Source: Saprospiraceae bacterium (lineage in GTDB: Bacteria > Bacteroidota > Bacteroidia > Chitinophagales > Saprospiraceae). From it: DNA of 5,602 nucleotides. The DNA lies in assembly GCA_947441325.1 (NCBI GenBank), contig CANETR010000176.1, positions 1 through 5,602 of the forward strand. Direction: 5' to 3'. The notes under the pieces are model-generated. The model searched no databases, was not told the DNA's origin, and was given only the letters and a program-made list of their open reading frames with translations. A program made the position numbers and the translations under genes. Position 1 is the stretch's first letter, and the number at the start of each line of letters is the position of its first letter. Shown here one piece after another: positions 1 through 5,114 of the stretch.

Positions 1-19
1 CAGGCCTCCTTTGCTGACT

Positions 20-50
20 AAAATCCTAGGCTTAAGCCATCGGATTTTTT
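20..50 (+). terminator. Stem-loop with T-run, candidate intrinsic terminator
   Basis: AAAATCC (20-26) pairs with GGATTTT (42-48), and an inner GGC/GCC pair (29-31 with 36-38) closes a TTAA loop. Six T residues end the element at 50. This would terminate a plus-strand transcript from a gene left of the window. A second small hairpin (AAGGC 54-58 with GCCTT 63-67) follows. It resembles the first inverted, so the pair could act on both strands. No gene is visible to its left, so its target is inferred. Confidence 0.5.
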
Positions 51-87
51 CAAAAGGCTTTAGCCTTAGGAAAAACAACAGCAAACT

Positions 88-125
88 AGCCCTATTTCCG
101 ATAGCTATCGGAATAGCTTAGGGCT
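88..125. repeat. Nested palindrome downstream of the GH1 gene
   Basis: A perfect 18-bp palindrome, TTCCGATAGCTATCGGAA (96-113), lies inside an outer inverted repeat, AGCCCTA (88-94) with TAGGGCT (119-125). It begins 14 nt past the stop codon of the beta-glucosidase gene on the minus strand. It can fold into a long hairpin on either strand, but no T-run follows on the minus strand, so a classical intrinsic terminator is not proven. From memory, a GATAGCTATC core recurs between genes in several Bacteroidota genomes, so this may be a copy of a dispersed palindromic repeat that protects or ends mRNAs. Confidence 0.6.
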
Positions 126-138
126 CAATGATTTACCC

Positions 139-1584
139 CTACTTCAAAAACGCCTTAAACCATTTTCCCGAATCTTTTATGCGGCGCTCCTGCGTGCTAA
201 AATCGACATGCACCAGCCCAAAACGAGGTTTATAGCCTTCGGCCCATTCAAAATTGTCCATAAAGGTCCAGACAAAATACCCACGTAGATCGACACCTTC
301 TTTCTTGGCTTTGAGCACATTCGAAAGATAATTTTTAAAAAACTCCACCCTGCGATGGTCCTGAATGCTATTGTCTTTTTCGATGATGTCTTCAAAGGAA
401 GCGCCATTTTCTGTGACAATAATCGGAGGCATTTTTTTATAAGCAGCAAACTGTTTGATAATTTTGTGAATGCCCTCGGGATAAACTTCCCAGCCCATTT
501 CGGTGATATTCTCAGGCTGGATGCCACGCTTTTTGGGCTTTACCTGATTGGCATGCAGAAAAGGAACCAGCGCGACATTTTTGGTAACAACCCTTGTATA
601 GTTTTGCAGCCCTATAAAATCAAAATCGAAGGTCACATTTTCCATATCTCCGGGCTGAATATGCTTTTCAATTTTTTTCAGGAAGGGGAAATTATCGGTA
701 GGGTAGCCCATGCCCAAAAGTGGCTCGATATACAACCTGTTCAAGAGCGAATTCATGCGGTGAGCCGCCATTTTATCTCCGTTACTATCGGAACGCGGTT
801 CCACATGCGAGCAGGAAAAAGTAGTACCGATATTTGCATTAGGCACATTATTACGAATGATTCTGCCTCCCTCGGCCTGAACCATCGTGGTATGGTGCGC
901 AGCTTTCAGGAACTGAGTGGGCGCAATTTTGCCGGGAGCGTGCATCCCAATTAAATAACCCAGGGCTGTAAATGCCATAGGTTCGTTCAGCACCATCCAG
1001 TTTTTGACCTTGTCGCCATAGGTTTTGGAAACAACATTGCTGTATTCACTAAACCAGCTAATCACATCGCGATTTGCCCAACCACCTTTGCGCTGCAAAA
1101 CCTGCGGCAGGTCCCAGTGATAGAGGGTTATCCAGGGCTCTATACCCTGTTTCAGACAGCTATCGATGACTCGGTGGTAAAAATCGAGCCCTTTCTGATT
1201 TACCTTTCCGTAGCCATCTGGTAAAATTCGGGTCCAGGCAGTCGAAAATCGAAAAACCTTAAAATTCATGTCTTTGATGAGCGCAATGTCAGAATCGTAT
1301 CGATTGTAAAAATCGCAGGAAATATTGCCATTATCGCCATTTTTGATTTTGTGTTTCCTATGCTGCGTAAAATGATCCCAAACCGAAGGGCTTTTGCCAT
1401 CGGCATCCCAGGCCCCTTCAATCTGATAGGCAGCTGCTGCTACACCCCATTTAAAATCGGGTCCAAAATCGGCTTTTGAAAATCCCGGATTGTTCAGCAA
1501 CATCGCCGATAAATCATTGTGAATAGGCAAGAGGGCACCAGCGCCTAAGATGGAGCTGAGTCTGACAAAGTCTCTACGGTTCAT
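139..1584 (-). CDS. GH1 family beta-glucosidase with Tat-like signal
   Basis: A 481-residue glycoside hydrolase family 1 enzyme, expected to remove non-reducing terminal beta-linked glucose or related sugars by the retaining mechanism. Visible hallmarks are AAYQIEG (50-56, Q54 in the sugar site), YHWDLP (155-160), the acid/base in LNEP (E201), NYT near Y329, the nucleophile in TENG (E392) and the NFEWAEGY sugar-binding segment (444-451). The glutamate at 446, where 6-phospho-beta-glucosidases usually differ, favours unphosphorylated substrates. The length is normal for GH1 plus a leader. The start MNRRDFVRLS fits a twin-arginine signal (RRDFV followed by a short hydrophobic stretch to about residue 20), so export of the folded enzyme to the periplasm is likely. 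This is less usual than a cytoplasmic GH1. The ATG at 1584 is chosen because it supplies this signal. The natural substrate cannot be told from sequence. Confidence 0.95.
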   Translation of the reverse strand: MNRRDFVRLSSILGAGALLPIHNDLSAMLLNNPGFSKADFGPDFKWGVAAAAYQIEGAWDADGKSPSVWDHFTQHRKHKIKNGDNGNISCDFYNRYDSDIALIKDMNFKVFRFSTAWTRILPDGYGKVNQKGLDFYHRVIDSCLKQGIEPWITLYHWDLPQVLQRKGGWANRDVISWFSEYSNVVSKTYGDKVKNWMVLNEPMAFTALGYLIGMHAPGKIAPTQFLKAAHHTTMVQAEGGRIIRNNVPNANIGTTFSCSHVEPRSDSNGDKMAAHRMNSLLNRLYIEPLLGMGYPTDNFPFLKKIEKHIQPGDMENVTFDFDFIGLQNYTRVVTKNVALVPFLHANQVKPKKRGIQPENITEMGWEVYPEGIHKIIKQFAAYKKMPPIIVTENGASFEDIIEKDNSIQDHRRVEFFKNYLSNVLKAKKEGVDLRGYFVWTFMDNFEWAEGYKPRFGLVHVDFSTQERRIKDSGKWFKAFLK

Positions 1585-1627
1585 TGAAAAATACTTTTAA
1601 GATGTGCAGAATGCAATAATCGCATAG

Positions 1628-1657
1628 CAAAATAGGGATTTGCTTGTTCTTTCACAA
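1628..1657 (-). promoter_or_regulatory. Possible promoter of the GH1 gene
   Basis: On the minus strand, TTG (1657-1655) is followed after 20 nt by TATTTTG (1634-1628), one base short of the Bacteroidota -7 consensus TAnnTTTG. It lies 44 nt upstream of the GH1 start codon, in the 96-nt gap after the hydrolase gene. The match is imperfect, and read-through from upstream could also drive the gene. Confidence 0.3.
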
Positions 1658-1680
1658 CTTGAATCGCGATTTTTTTAAAA

Positions 1681-2679
1681 TTATGCGTTCAGCCTCGAGG
1701 AGGGGATGTTTGGGTAGAGCTTGGGAGCAGCTTCGTTCATGTCCTGAATGATAAAAAAGCCATCATTGCCTTGTTTTTGGTACAATGGCATCAAAATTAG
1801 CCCTTTGCATTTTGCAAATATTTTTCCCTTTCTATTTGTTGCCAGGAGTTCACCCTCTTCTACAGGGTCGAAGTTACGGTAAATTTTATCGCTGCGCATT
1901 GCAAAATCATCTCCGGCTTGAATTCTGTGGCTGTAAATTAGTCGGGCTTCTTTTGGCAAGCTGGCTGCATCGCCTGCAAGCAGCTTTTCATGCTTGGTTT
2001 CAATATCTTCGGGATAAAATCCTCCTATTGCTAAAAAACATTGGATAATAGCGGAAACAGCATGATCGATAGAATCGGGACTATTGTGCTGGCCCGACTC
2101 GAAACAGAGCGAGGTGAGGTCTAGATTTGGATAATTTTGCTTGCTGAAATGATGCAGGGCTGTTCCCAAAATATCATCTAAAAATCCATGTAAAACCGGC
2201 GCATGAATGTGCTGCGCCAATTCGCCCGATTTCTCATCTTTCGATGGAATAACAAATATGCCACCCTGCGCGGTGGTAGTATGAAGGTCGAGAATGACAA
2301 TTTTTTCAGTACTATAGTTCTTACTGAGCGCTTCGAAATGTTCAATCAGTTCGTAAAGTTCCAGCTCCTCGGCCTCTAGTGTCGATTTATCTGTTTTTCT
2401 AATTCTTTGAACATTTTCGGGAGACCAGATTCTGTTCAGATCAGTTTTTTGAAAACGAACAGCTTGCTTTGCCGCAGCCAGATTGCCCACCATACCAACA
2501 ATTTTGCCTCTAAAATCGAAATGTGCTTTTTGTTGATACTCTGCATCAATTCTTCTGAAAACTTCTTCAATAGCTAGATAGCCTGCAGGCTCATTACCAT
2601 GAATGCAGGTGAGCACAATGAGGAGTGGGCCATGCAAAGAGCCGCTACGTTCACCAATGATGCGCTGTTTTTCAGACAT
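1681..2679 (-). CDS. Succinylglutamate desuccinylase/aspartoacylase-family zinc hydrolase
   Basis: A 332-residue member of the AstE/AspA family (M14-like zinc carboxypeptidase fold), which cleaves N-acyl groups from amino acids or similar amides. Zinc ligands appear in CIHGNEPAG (H27, E30) and LDLHTT (H133). The substrate-carboxylate segment is NLAAAKQAVRFQKTDLNR (67-83, with R75, N82 and R83), and FESGQH (193-198) carries the likely catalytic glutamate E194. The C-terminal half (about 230-320) resembles the beta-domain typical of the family. No signal peptide is seen, so it is probably cytoplasmic. No other arginine-succinyltransferase pathway gene is present, so an AstE role is not supported and the symbol is left blank. 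It begins 29 nt after the preceding gene on the same strand, consistent with co-transcription. Substrate unknown. Confidence 0.85.
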   Translation of the reverse strand: MSEKQRIIGERSGSLHGPLLIVLTCIHGNEPAGYLAIEEVFRRIDAEYQQKAHFDFRGKIVGMVGNLAAAKQAVRFQKTDLNRIWSPENVQRIRKTDKSTLEAEELELYELIEHFEALSKNYSTEKIVILDLHTTTAQGGIFVIPSKDEKSGELAQHIHAPVLHGFLDDILGTALHHFSKQNYPNLDLTSLCFESGQHNSPDSIDHAVSAIIQCFLAIGGFYPEDIETKHEKLLAGDAASLPKEARLIYSHRIQAGDDFAMRSDKIYRNFDPVEEGELLATNRKGKIFAKCKGLILMPLYQKQGNDGFFIIQDMNEAAPKLYPNIPSSRLNA

Positions 2680-2708
2680 GTATAATTTTTTAACTAAAGA
2701 GAATGCTA

Positions 2709-3164
2709 TTATTTACCTTGATAATAGGTTGCATTTTTTAAAACGTACATCAGTCGGAGTGGGTCGGTTCTATTGAGCTGAAGTTTTCCCTGAAGGATAA
2801 TAGGCTTTTCGAGACGATAAATTATTGGCGTAGTTGTCTCCAATTCAATTACTGATTCAGGGCCGGCACCGCCACAAAAAAAGCAGGAGGAATAGGGAAA
2901 GGCCGACAAGGTCATTTTGCCACGGCTGAGTTCAGCCGGAATGATATAACCCTTGAGAAAGATGGTTTTGCCTTCGTATTGTTCAATACTTTTGCTAAAA
3001 ACAGGGGTATAGATTACCTCGCCGCTTTCGGCATCAAGATTCGATTTGTATTTTACCTTGCTCAAAATTTTCCAGTAGTACATATCATCCGTCTCGGGAC
3101 TTTGTGCACTGATGGCTGAAATGACGAAAAAACTTGTAAAAAAGAGCGACAAAATCAATTTCAT
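2709..3164 (-). CDS. Small secreted protein with CFFCGG motif, unknown function
   Basis: A 151-residue protein beginning MKLILSLFFT, with a classical Sec signal peptide likely cut after about ISA-20. The reading frame stays open upstream to an ATG at 3284, but the extra 40 residues would put the signal peptide inside the protein, so the start at 3164 is preferred. The mature part is beta-rich: a segment YEGKTIFLKGYIIP (63-76), then a striking FPYSSCFFCGGAGPESV (89-105) with C94 and C97, then a strand-rich C-terminal part (LEKPIILQGKLQL). A general likeness to small periplasmic OB-fold proteins (DUF3299-like) is possible but unproven. The paired cysteines and glycines suggest a metal or thiol role, which is inference. 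It lies 29 nt upstream of the zinc hydrolase gene. Confidence 0.75.
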   Translation of the reverse strand: MKLILSLFFTSFFVISAISAQSPETDDMYYWKILSKVKYKSNLDAESGEVIYTPVFSKSIEQYEGKTIFLKGYIIPAELSRGKMTLSAFPYSSCFFCGGAGPESVIELETTTPIIYRLEKPIILQGKLQLNRTDPLRLMYVLKNATYYQGK

Positions 3165-3313
3165 AATTGTAGTTGCAGTTTTATGATTTGTAAAATTAGT
3201 AATTTCTTTCATTTTTGCGTTGAAAAATAATGCCAAAGCCAATTTTATGAATAATAATTTATGTGGATTTATTGAAATTATCAATTATTGACAATTGGGG
3301 TCTAAAAACTAAA

Positions 3314-3321
3314 CAAAAATA
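3314..3321 (-). promoter_or_regulatory. Possible -7 element for the secreted-protein operon
   Basis: On the minus strand this reads TATTTTTG, a full match to TAnnTTTG, about 150 nt upstream of the secreted-protein start. No TTG is found at the expected -33 distance, and AT-rich spacers yield such matches by chance. It would be divergent from the tRNA promoter. Confidence 0.25.
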
Positions 3322-3336
3322 AAAATGCCAAATAAT

Positions 3337-3366
3337 TTGTGATTGAACTCGGTTTATGTATCTTTG
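3337..3366 (+). promoter_or_regulatory. Promoter of the tRNA-Arg gene
   Basis: TTG (3337-3339), a 19-nt spacer and TATCTTTG (3359-3366) match the Bacteroidota sigma-factor consensus exactly. Transcription should begin near 3372, giving a leader of about 35 nt before the mature tRNA 5' end at 3407. The leader can form CGCG/CGCG (3391-3394 with 3400-3403) just before the RNase P cleavage site. Confidence 0.8.
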
Positions 3367-3472
3367 CACACGCAAAAAAGTTTTTTGATACGCGCTTGTC
3401 GCGAATGGTCTCGTAGCTCAGCTGGATAGAGCATCTGCCTTCAAATTCTAGGAGCCGTTAAAGGGGAAACCA

Positions 3473-3871
3473 TTAACGGGATTTTGGCTGTTCAGGAAAT
3501 CCTTCGGATTCTGAATGTACAATTCTATGACAGTTTGCACACAGTAAATCACATTTGTCTAATTCATTTTTAATTTTGCCCCAAGATTTTAGTCTAAGTT
3601 TGTTCCATGAAACATCCTTTTCTAAAGGATTGCGATGGTGAAATTCAAAAACGGAATAATGACTTTGGGTAAAATGTAGTTCACATCTCAAGCATTTTGA
3701 ACCTTTGTATTCAATTGCATCAATTTTTCTTTTGATCCACCTTTCAATACACATTTTGTTAAAGCATGATGAACAAAATGACATTATACCAAGCCTGTGT
3801 GTTTTTTGTTTGTAAAACAATTCAATTGATTTGATTTCTTTACAACTTGTACATTTTTTTGATAAACCCAT
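3473..3871 (-). CDS. HNH homing-endonuclease-like protein, antisense inside the intron
   Basis: A 132-residue protein encoded inside the group I intron on the strand opposite to the tRNA. Two N-terminal zinc-knuckle cysteine pairs (C7/C10 and C33/C36) are followed by an HNH nuclease domain: C60/C63, the double histidine in FEFHHRNP (H78-H79), then LLCANCHRIVH (109-119) with C111, C114, N113, H115 and H119. This ββα-metal family makes double-strand breaks, and in introns such proteins usually drive homing into intronless alleles. All expected residues are present, so activity is plausible. The ATG at 3871 starts just before the first zinc knuckle. No Shine-Dalgarno is seen, as is normal for this phylum. 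The last 13 residues (120-132), after the HNH motif, are antisense to P5, P4, P3 and the 3' strand of P2, and the stop codon lies in P2. The target site is inferred to be the intronless tRNA-Arg gene. Confidence 0.85.
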   Translation of the reverse strand: MGLSKKCTSCKEIKSIELFYKQKTHRLGIMSFCSSCFNKMCIERWIKRKIDAIEYKGSKCLRCELHFTQSHYSVFEFHHRNPLEKDVSWNKLRLKSWGKIKNELDKCDLLCANCHRIVHSESEGFPEQPKSR

Positions 3872-3978
3872 GGTAATCGTGAGTTTGAAATTGCAAAAGG
3901 TAAATTCAAATGCAGAGACTGTATGCCAAACACCTGCCTATCTTTTATGATAAATTGGTGAAGAGACAGTCCAGACCC

Positions 3979-3986
3979 CAAATATA
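3979..3986 (-). promoter_or_regulatory. Candidate antisense -7 element for the HNH gene
   Basis: The minus strand reads TATATTTG, a perfect TAnnTTTG, 107 nt upstream of the HNH start codon and inside the intron's 3' part (first 3' hairpin and the junction after P7). No TTG stands at the usual -33 position, so strength is doubtful. A transcript from here would be antisense to P8, P7 and P3-P5 of the intron. Confidence 0.3.
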
Positions 3987-4079
3987 TGGTTTTTTAACTA
4001 TATAGCCGTGAAAACGGTAGTAGGTAAGCTAAGCAGACGGTCACAGGTTCGAATCCTGTCGGGGCCACCAAAAACTCTC

Positions 4080-4106
4080 AAAAGTCCGATTATGTCGGAC
4101 TTTTTT
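4080..4106 (+). terminator. Intrinsic terminator of the tRNA-Arg transcript
   Basis: AAAAGTCCGA (4080-4089) pairs perfectly with TCGGACTTTT (4095-4104) around a 5-nt loop, and T residues run to 4106 with another TTTTT after one G. It begins 10 nt after the encoded CCA, as expected for a single-tRNA transcription unit. Confidence 0.9.
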
Positions 4107-4584
4107 GTTTTTATACCTATCCTAAATTGTTTTATTGATTCCCTCGTTATATTTTTATTGATTTCTTACTTACTTTACACAGTTTTGATAAAACTGCTTA
4201 AAACTCCACAGGATAAAATTACAGCAATGAGTATAAAAATGCAAATTATTATCTTGAAAAACAATTATTTGAAAATTTCCTCAAAAGGAATTATTAGATG
4301 ATAATCAAAATTTTTAGAAAAAAGATTAGAATTGGTACGACCATTGCTAAATGTAGTCCTGTCAGGTTTATGTTTTTCGAATATACATATTCTGTGAGCC
4401 TAATAATCTTCAAAAAATCTTAAAGATTATTTCCTGAATTACAGCTTTTTGCATTACTTTATGTGCTAAAATAGAAAATTAGTTTTAGCTAAAAATCTAA
4501 ATAGAAATCAGGGATTGTATCGTAGTTGAGCGGCTAAAATTTCAAACAAAAGCATCCCTAAAATACCGAAATTATATAAATCTC
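4107..4584. other. Gene-poor AT-rich spacer with inverted repeats
   Basis: About 480 nt with no convincing gene on either strand. Visible structures are a 9-bp perfect inverted repeat AATAATCTT (4402-4410) with AAGATTATT (4423-4431), and AGGGAT (4510-4515) with ATCCCT (4554-4559) across 38 nt. An open plus-strand frame running from inside the tRNA to 4301 is judged non-coding, because its first part is just translated tRNA sequence. A short stretch after the terminator vaguely recalls the beginning of a GIY-YIG nuclease, but it is too degraded to annotate. No repeat of the tRNA 3' end, which an integrated element would leave, is present. Confidence 0.6.
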
Positions 4585-4614
4585 TTCATTGAACCCCAGA
4601 AAAAGATATATTTG
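4585..4614 (+). promoter_or_regulatory. Promoter of the lipoprotein gene pair
   Basis: TATATTTG (4607-4614) is a full match to the Bacteroidota -7 element, 19 nt before the start codon. At the expected 19-nt spacing the -33 element is TTC (4585-4587) rather than TTG. A true TTG (4589-4591) sits at a short 15-nt spacing. Transcription would start near 4620, leaving a leader of roughly 14 nt. Confidence 0.55.
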
Positions 4615-4633
4615 TAATTACTTTTAAGACTGC

Positions 4634-5110
4634 ATGAAACTACATCCTCCAATTTTTCAGCTATTAGCGATCTCATTTTTTATTTTACTGTCAATTTCTT
4701 GCGAAAGGTCAGTACCTAAAGATGTTATGTTCTGTAAATCTTGGGAAGTTTTGGTGCTGGAGAAACCTTTCGATAAAGAATCGGCACTTATCGTGATGTA
4801 TCGTGGCGATGAAGTAAAGCTTGTTGGTGATACAATTTATCATTCACAGATAGACAGCACAAAAAAAGACAGCAGCGATTTTAGTGTAAAAGTGAGTGCA
4901 AAAAGGGGAGTAGTTGGTTGGGTACATATCAAAGAGTTACAAAAGGAAAGAATAAGACAGTATTTGCAAAGAAAACCTGCTTCCAATTCATCGCCTTTGA
5001 AAAAAACTGAAAAAAATTCTGTTGATAGCTCAAGTCTAAAAGTAGATTCCGTCAACACATTAAATAGTTCTAATAAAACAGATTCAATAATTCCTAATAA
5101 AAACAACTAA
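4634..5110 (+). CDS. SH3-like domain lipoprotein, unknown function
   Basis: A 158-residue predicted lipoprotein. A hydrophobic segment (8-22) leads to a lipobox-like SISC with C23 as the acylation site, a relaxed form common in Bacteroidota. Residues about 37-102 look like a bacterial SH3-type beta-barrel: strands around SWEVLVLEKP, ALIVMYRGDEVKLVGD and FSVKVS, ending in the typical GWVHIKEL (95-102). Such domains usually bind peptidoglycan or act as protein-interaction modules. The last 45 residues are Ser/Asn/Lys-rich and probably disordered. The start at 4634 fits the signal peptide and lies just after a good -7 element. The next lipoprotein gene starts 4 nt after the stop, so the two are almost certainly co-transcribed. 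The SH3 assignment rests on pattern only. Confidence 0.8.
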   Translation: MKLHPPIFQLLAISFFILLSISCERSVPKDVMFCKSWEVLVLEKPFDKESALIVMYRGDEVKLVGDTIYHSQIDSTKKDSSDFSVKVSAKRGVVGWVHIKELQKERIRQYLQRKPASNSSPLKKTEKNSVDSSSLKVDSVNTLNSSNKTDSIIPNKNN

Positions 5111-5114
5111 AACT

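Larger units (their letters stand above)
3442..4028 (+). ncRNA. Group I self-splicing intron (IC3-like) in tRNA-Arg(UCU)
   Basis: This 587-nt intron lies between anticodon bases 34 and 35. The exon ends CUU (3439-3441), pairing with GAG (3452-3454) as P1 with the required U.G wobble. UAG (3449-3451) pairs with exon bases CUA (4029-4031) as P10. The intron ends in G4028. P2 is CCGTTAA (3455-3461) with TTAACGG (3473-3479), topped by GG/CC and a GAAA loop (3466-3469). P3 is TTTGGC (3483-3488) with GCCAAA (3925-3930). P4 is TTCAG (3491-3495) with CTGAA (3511-3515), and P5 is AATCC (3498-3502) with GGATT (3506-3510). P7 is GACTG (3917-3921) with CAGTC (3967-3971). P8 is CACC (3931-3934) with GGTG (3957-3960), followed by AAGAGA as J8/7. 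The last hairpins are 3983-4004 (9 bp) and CCGT-GAAA-ACGG (4006-4017). The GCAGAGACT and CAGTCC segments resemble remembered cyanobacterial tRNA-Leu and Azoarcus tRNA-Ile introns. P6 is uncertain and holds the HNH insertion. Confidence 0.92.
3407..4070 (+). tRNA. tRNA-Arg(UCU), interrupted by a group I intron
   Basis: The exons are 3407-3441 and 4029-4070, and joined they form a complete 77-nt tRNA including an encoded CCA. The acceptor stem pairs 3407-3413 with 4060-4066 (two G.U pairs), with discriminator A4067. The D arm is GCTC/GAGC (3416-3419, 3429-3432). The anticodon stem TCTGC (3434-3438) pairs with GCAGA (4033-4037), and the loop CTTCTAA is split after its third base. The T arm is ACAGG/CCTGT around TTCGAAT (4048-4054). 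The anticodon is U3441, C4029, U4030 = UCU, which reads AGA/AGG arginine codons. The unspliced gene would give no usable tRNA, so splicing is required. Bacteroidota often carry a single tRNA of this type, which would make splicing essential here, but that cannot be checked in this window. Confidence 0.95.

Noticed and set aside
355..954. Plus-strand 199-residue open frame
   Set aside because: It is the antisense shadow of the GH1 gene, whose catalytic motifs establish the real frame. The other opposite-strand or overlapping frames within 177-527, 1785-2048 and 4840-5106 are rejected for the same reason.
3165..3284. Forty-residue N-terminal extension of the small secreted protein
   Set aside because: It would bury a classical signal peptide inside the protein and is low-complexity. 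The start at 3164 fits better.
3489..3515. Reading the 3491-3515 hairpin as a transcription terminator
   Set aside because: It lacks a T-run on the tRNA strand and lies in the position and form expected for P4/P5 of the intron.
3784..3981. Minus-strand 65-residue open frame
   Set aside because: It overlaps the HNH gene start in another frame and is antisense to the P7-P8 intron core. It has no motif.
3442..4028. A CRISPR array or group II intron as alternative explanations
   Set aside because: No repeat-spacer periodicity, no GUGYG 5' end or domain V/AY 3' end, and no reverse transcriptase. The terminal G and P7 pairing point to group I.
3407..4070. Interpreting the locus as an element integrated into a tRNA gene
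   Set aside because: Site-specific elements leave an intact tRNA and a repeated 3' end. Here the exons flank the insert with no duplication, and the splice-site pairings fit a group I intron instead.
4008..4301. Plus-strand 97-residue open frame running through the tRNA 3' exon
   Set aside because: Its N-terminal half is simply translated tRNA (the SQVRILSGPP pattern) and it crosses the intrinsic terminator. It is a known type of spurious gene call.
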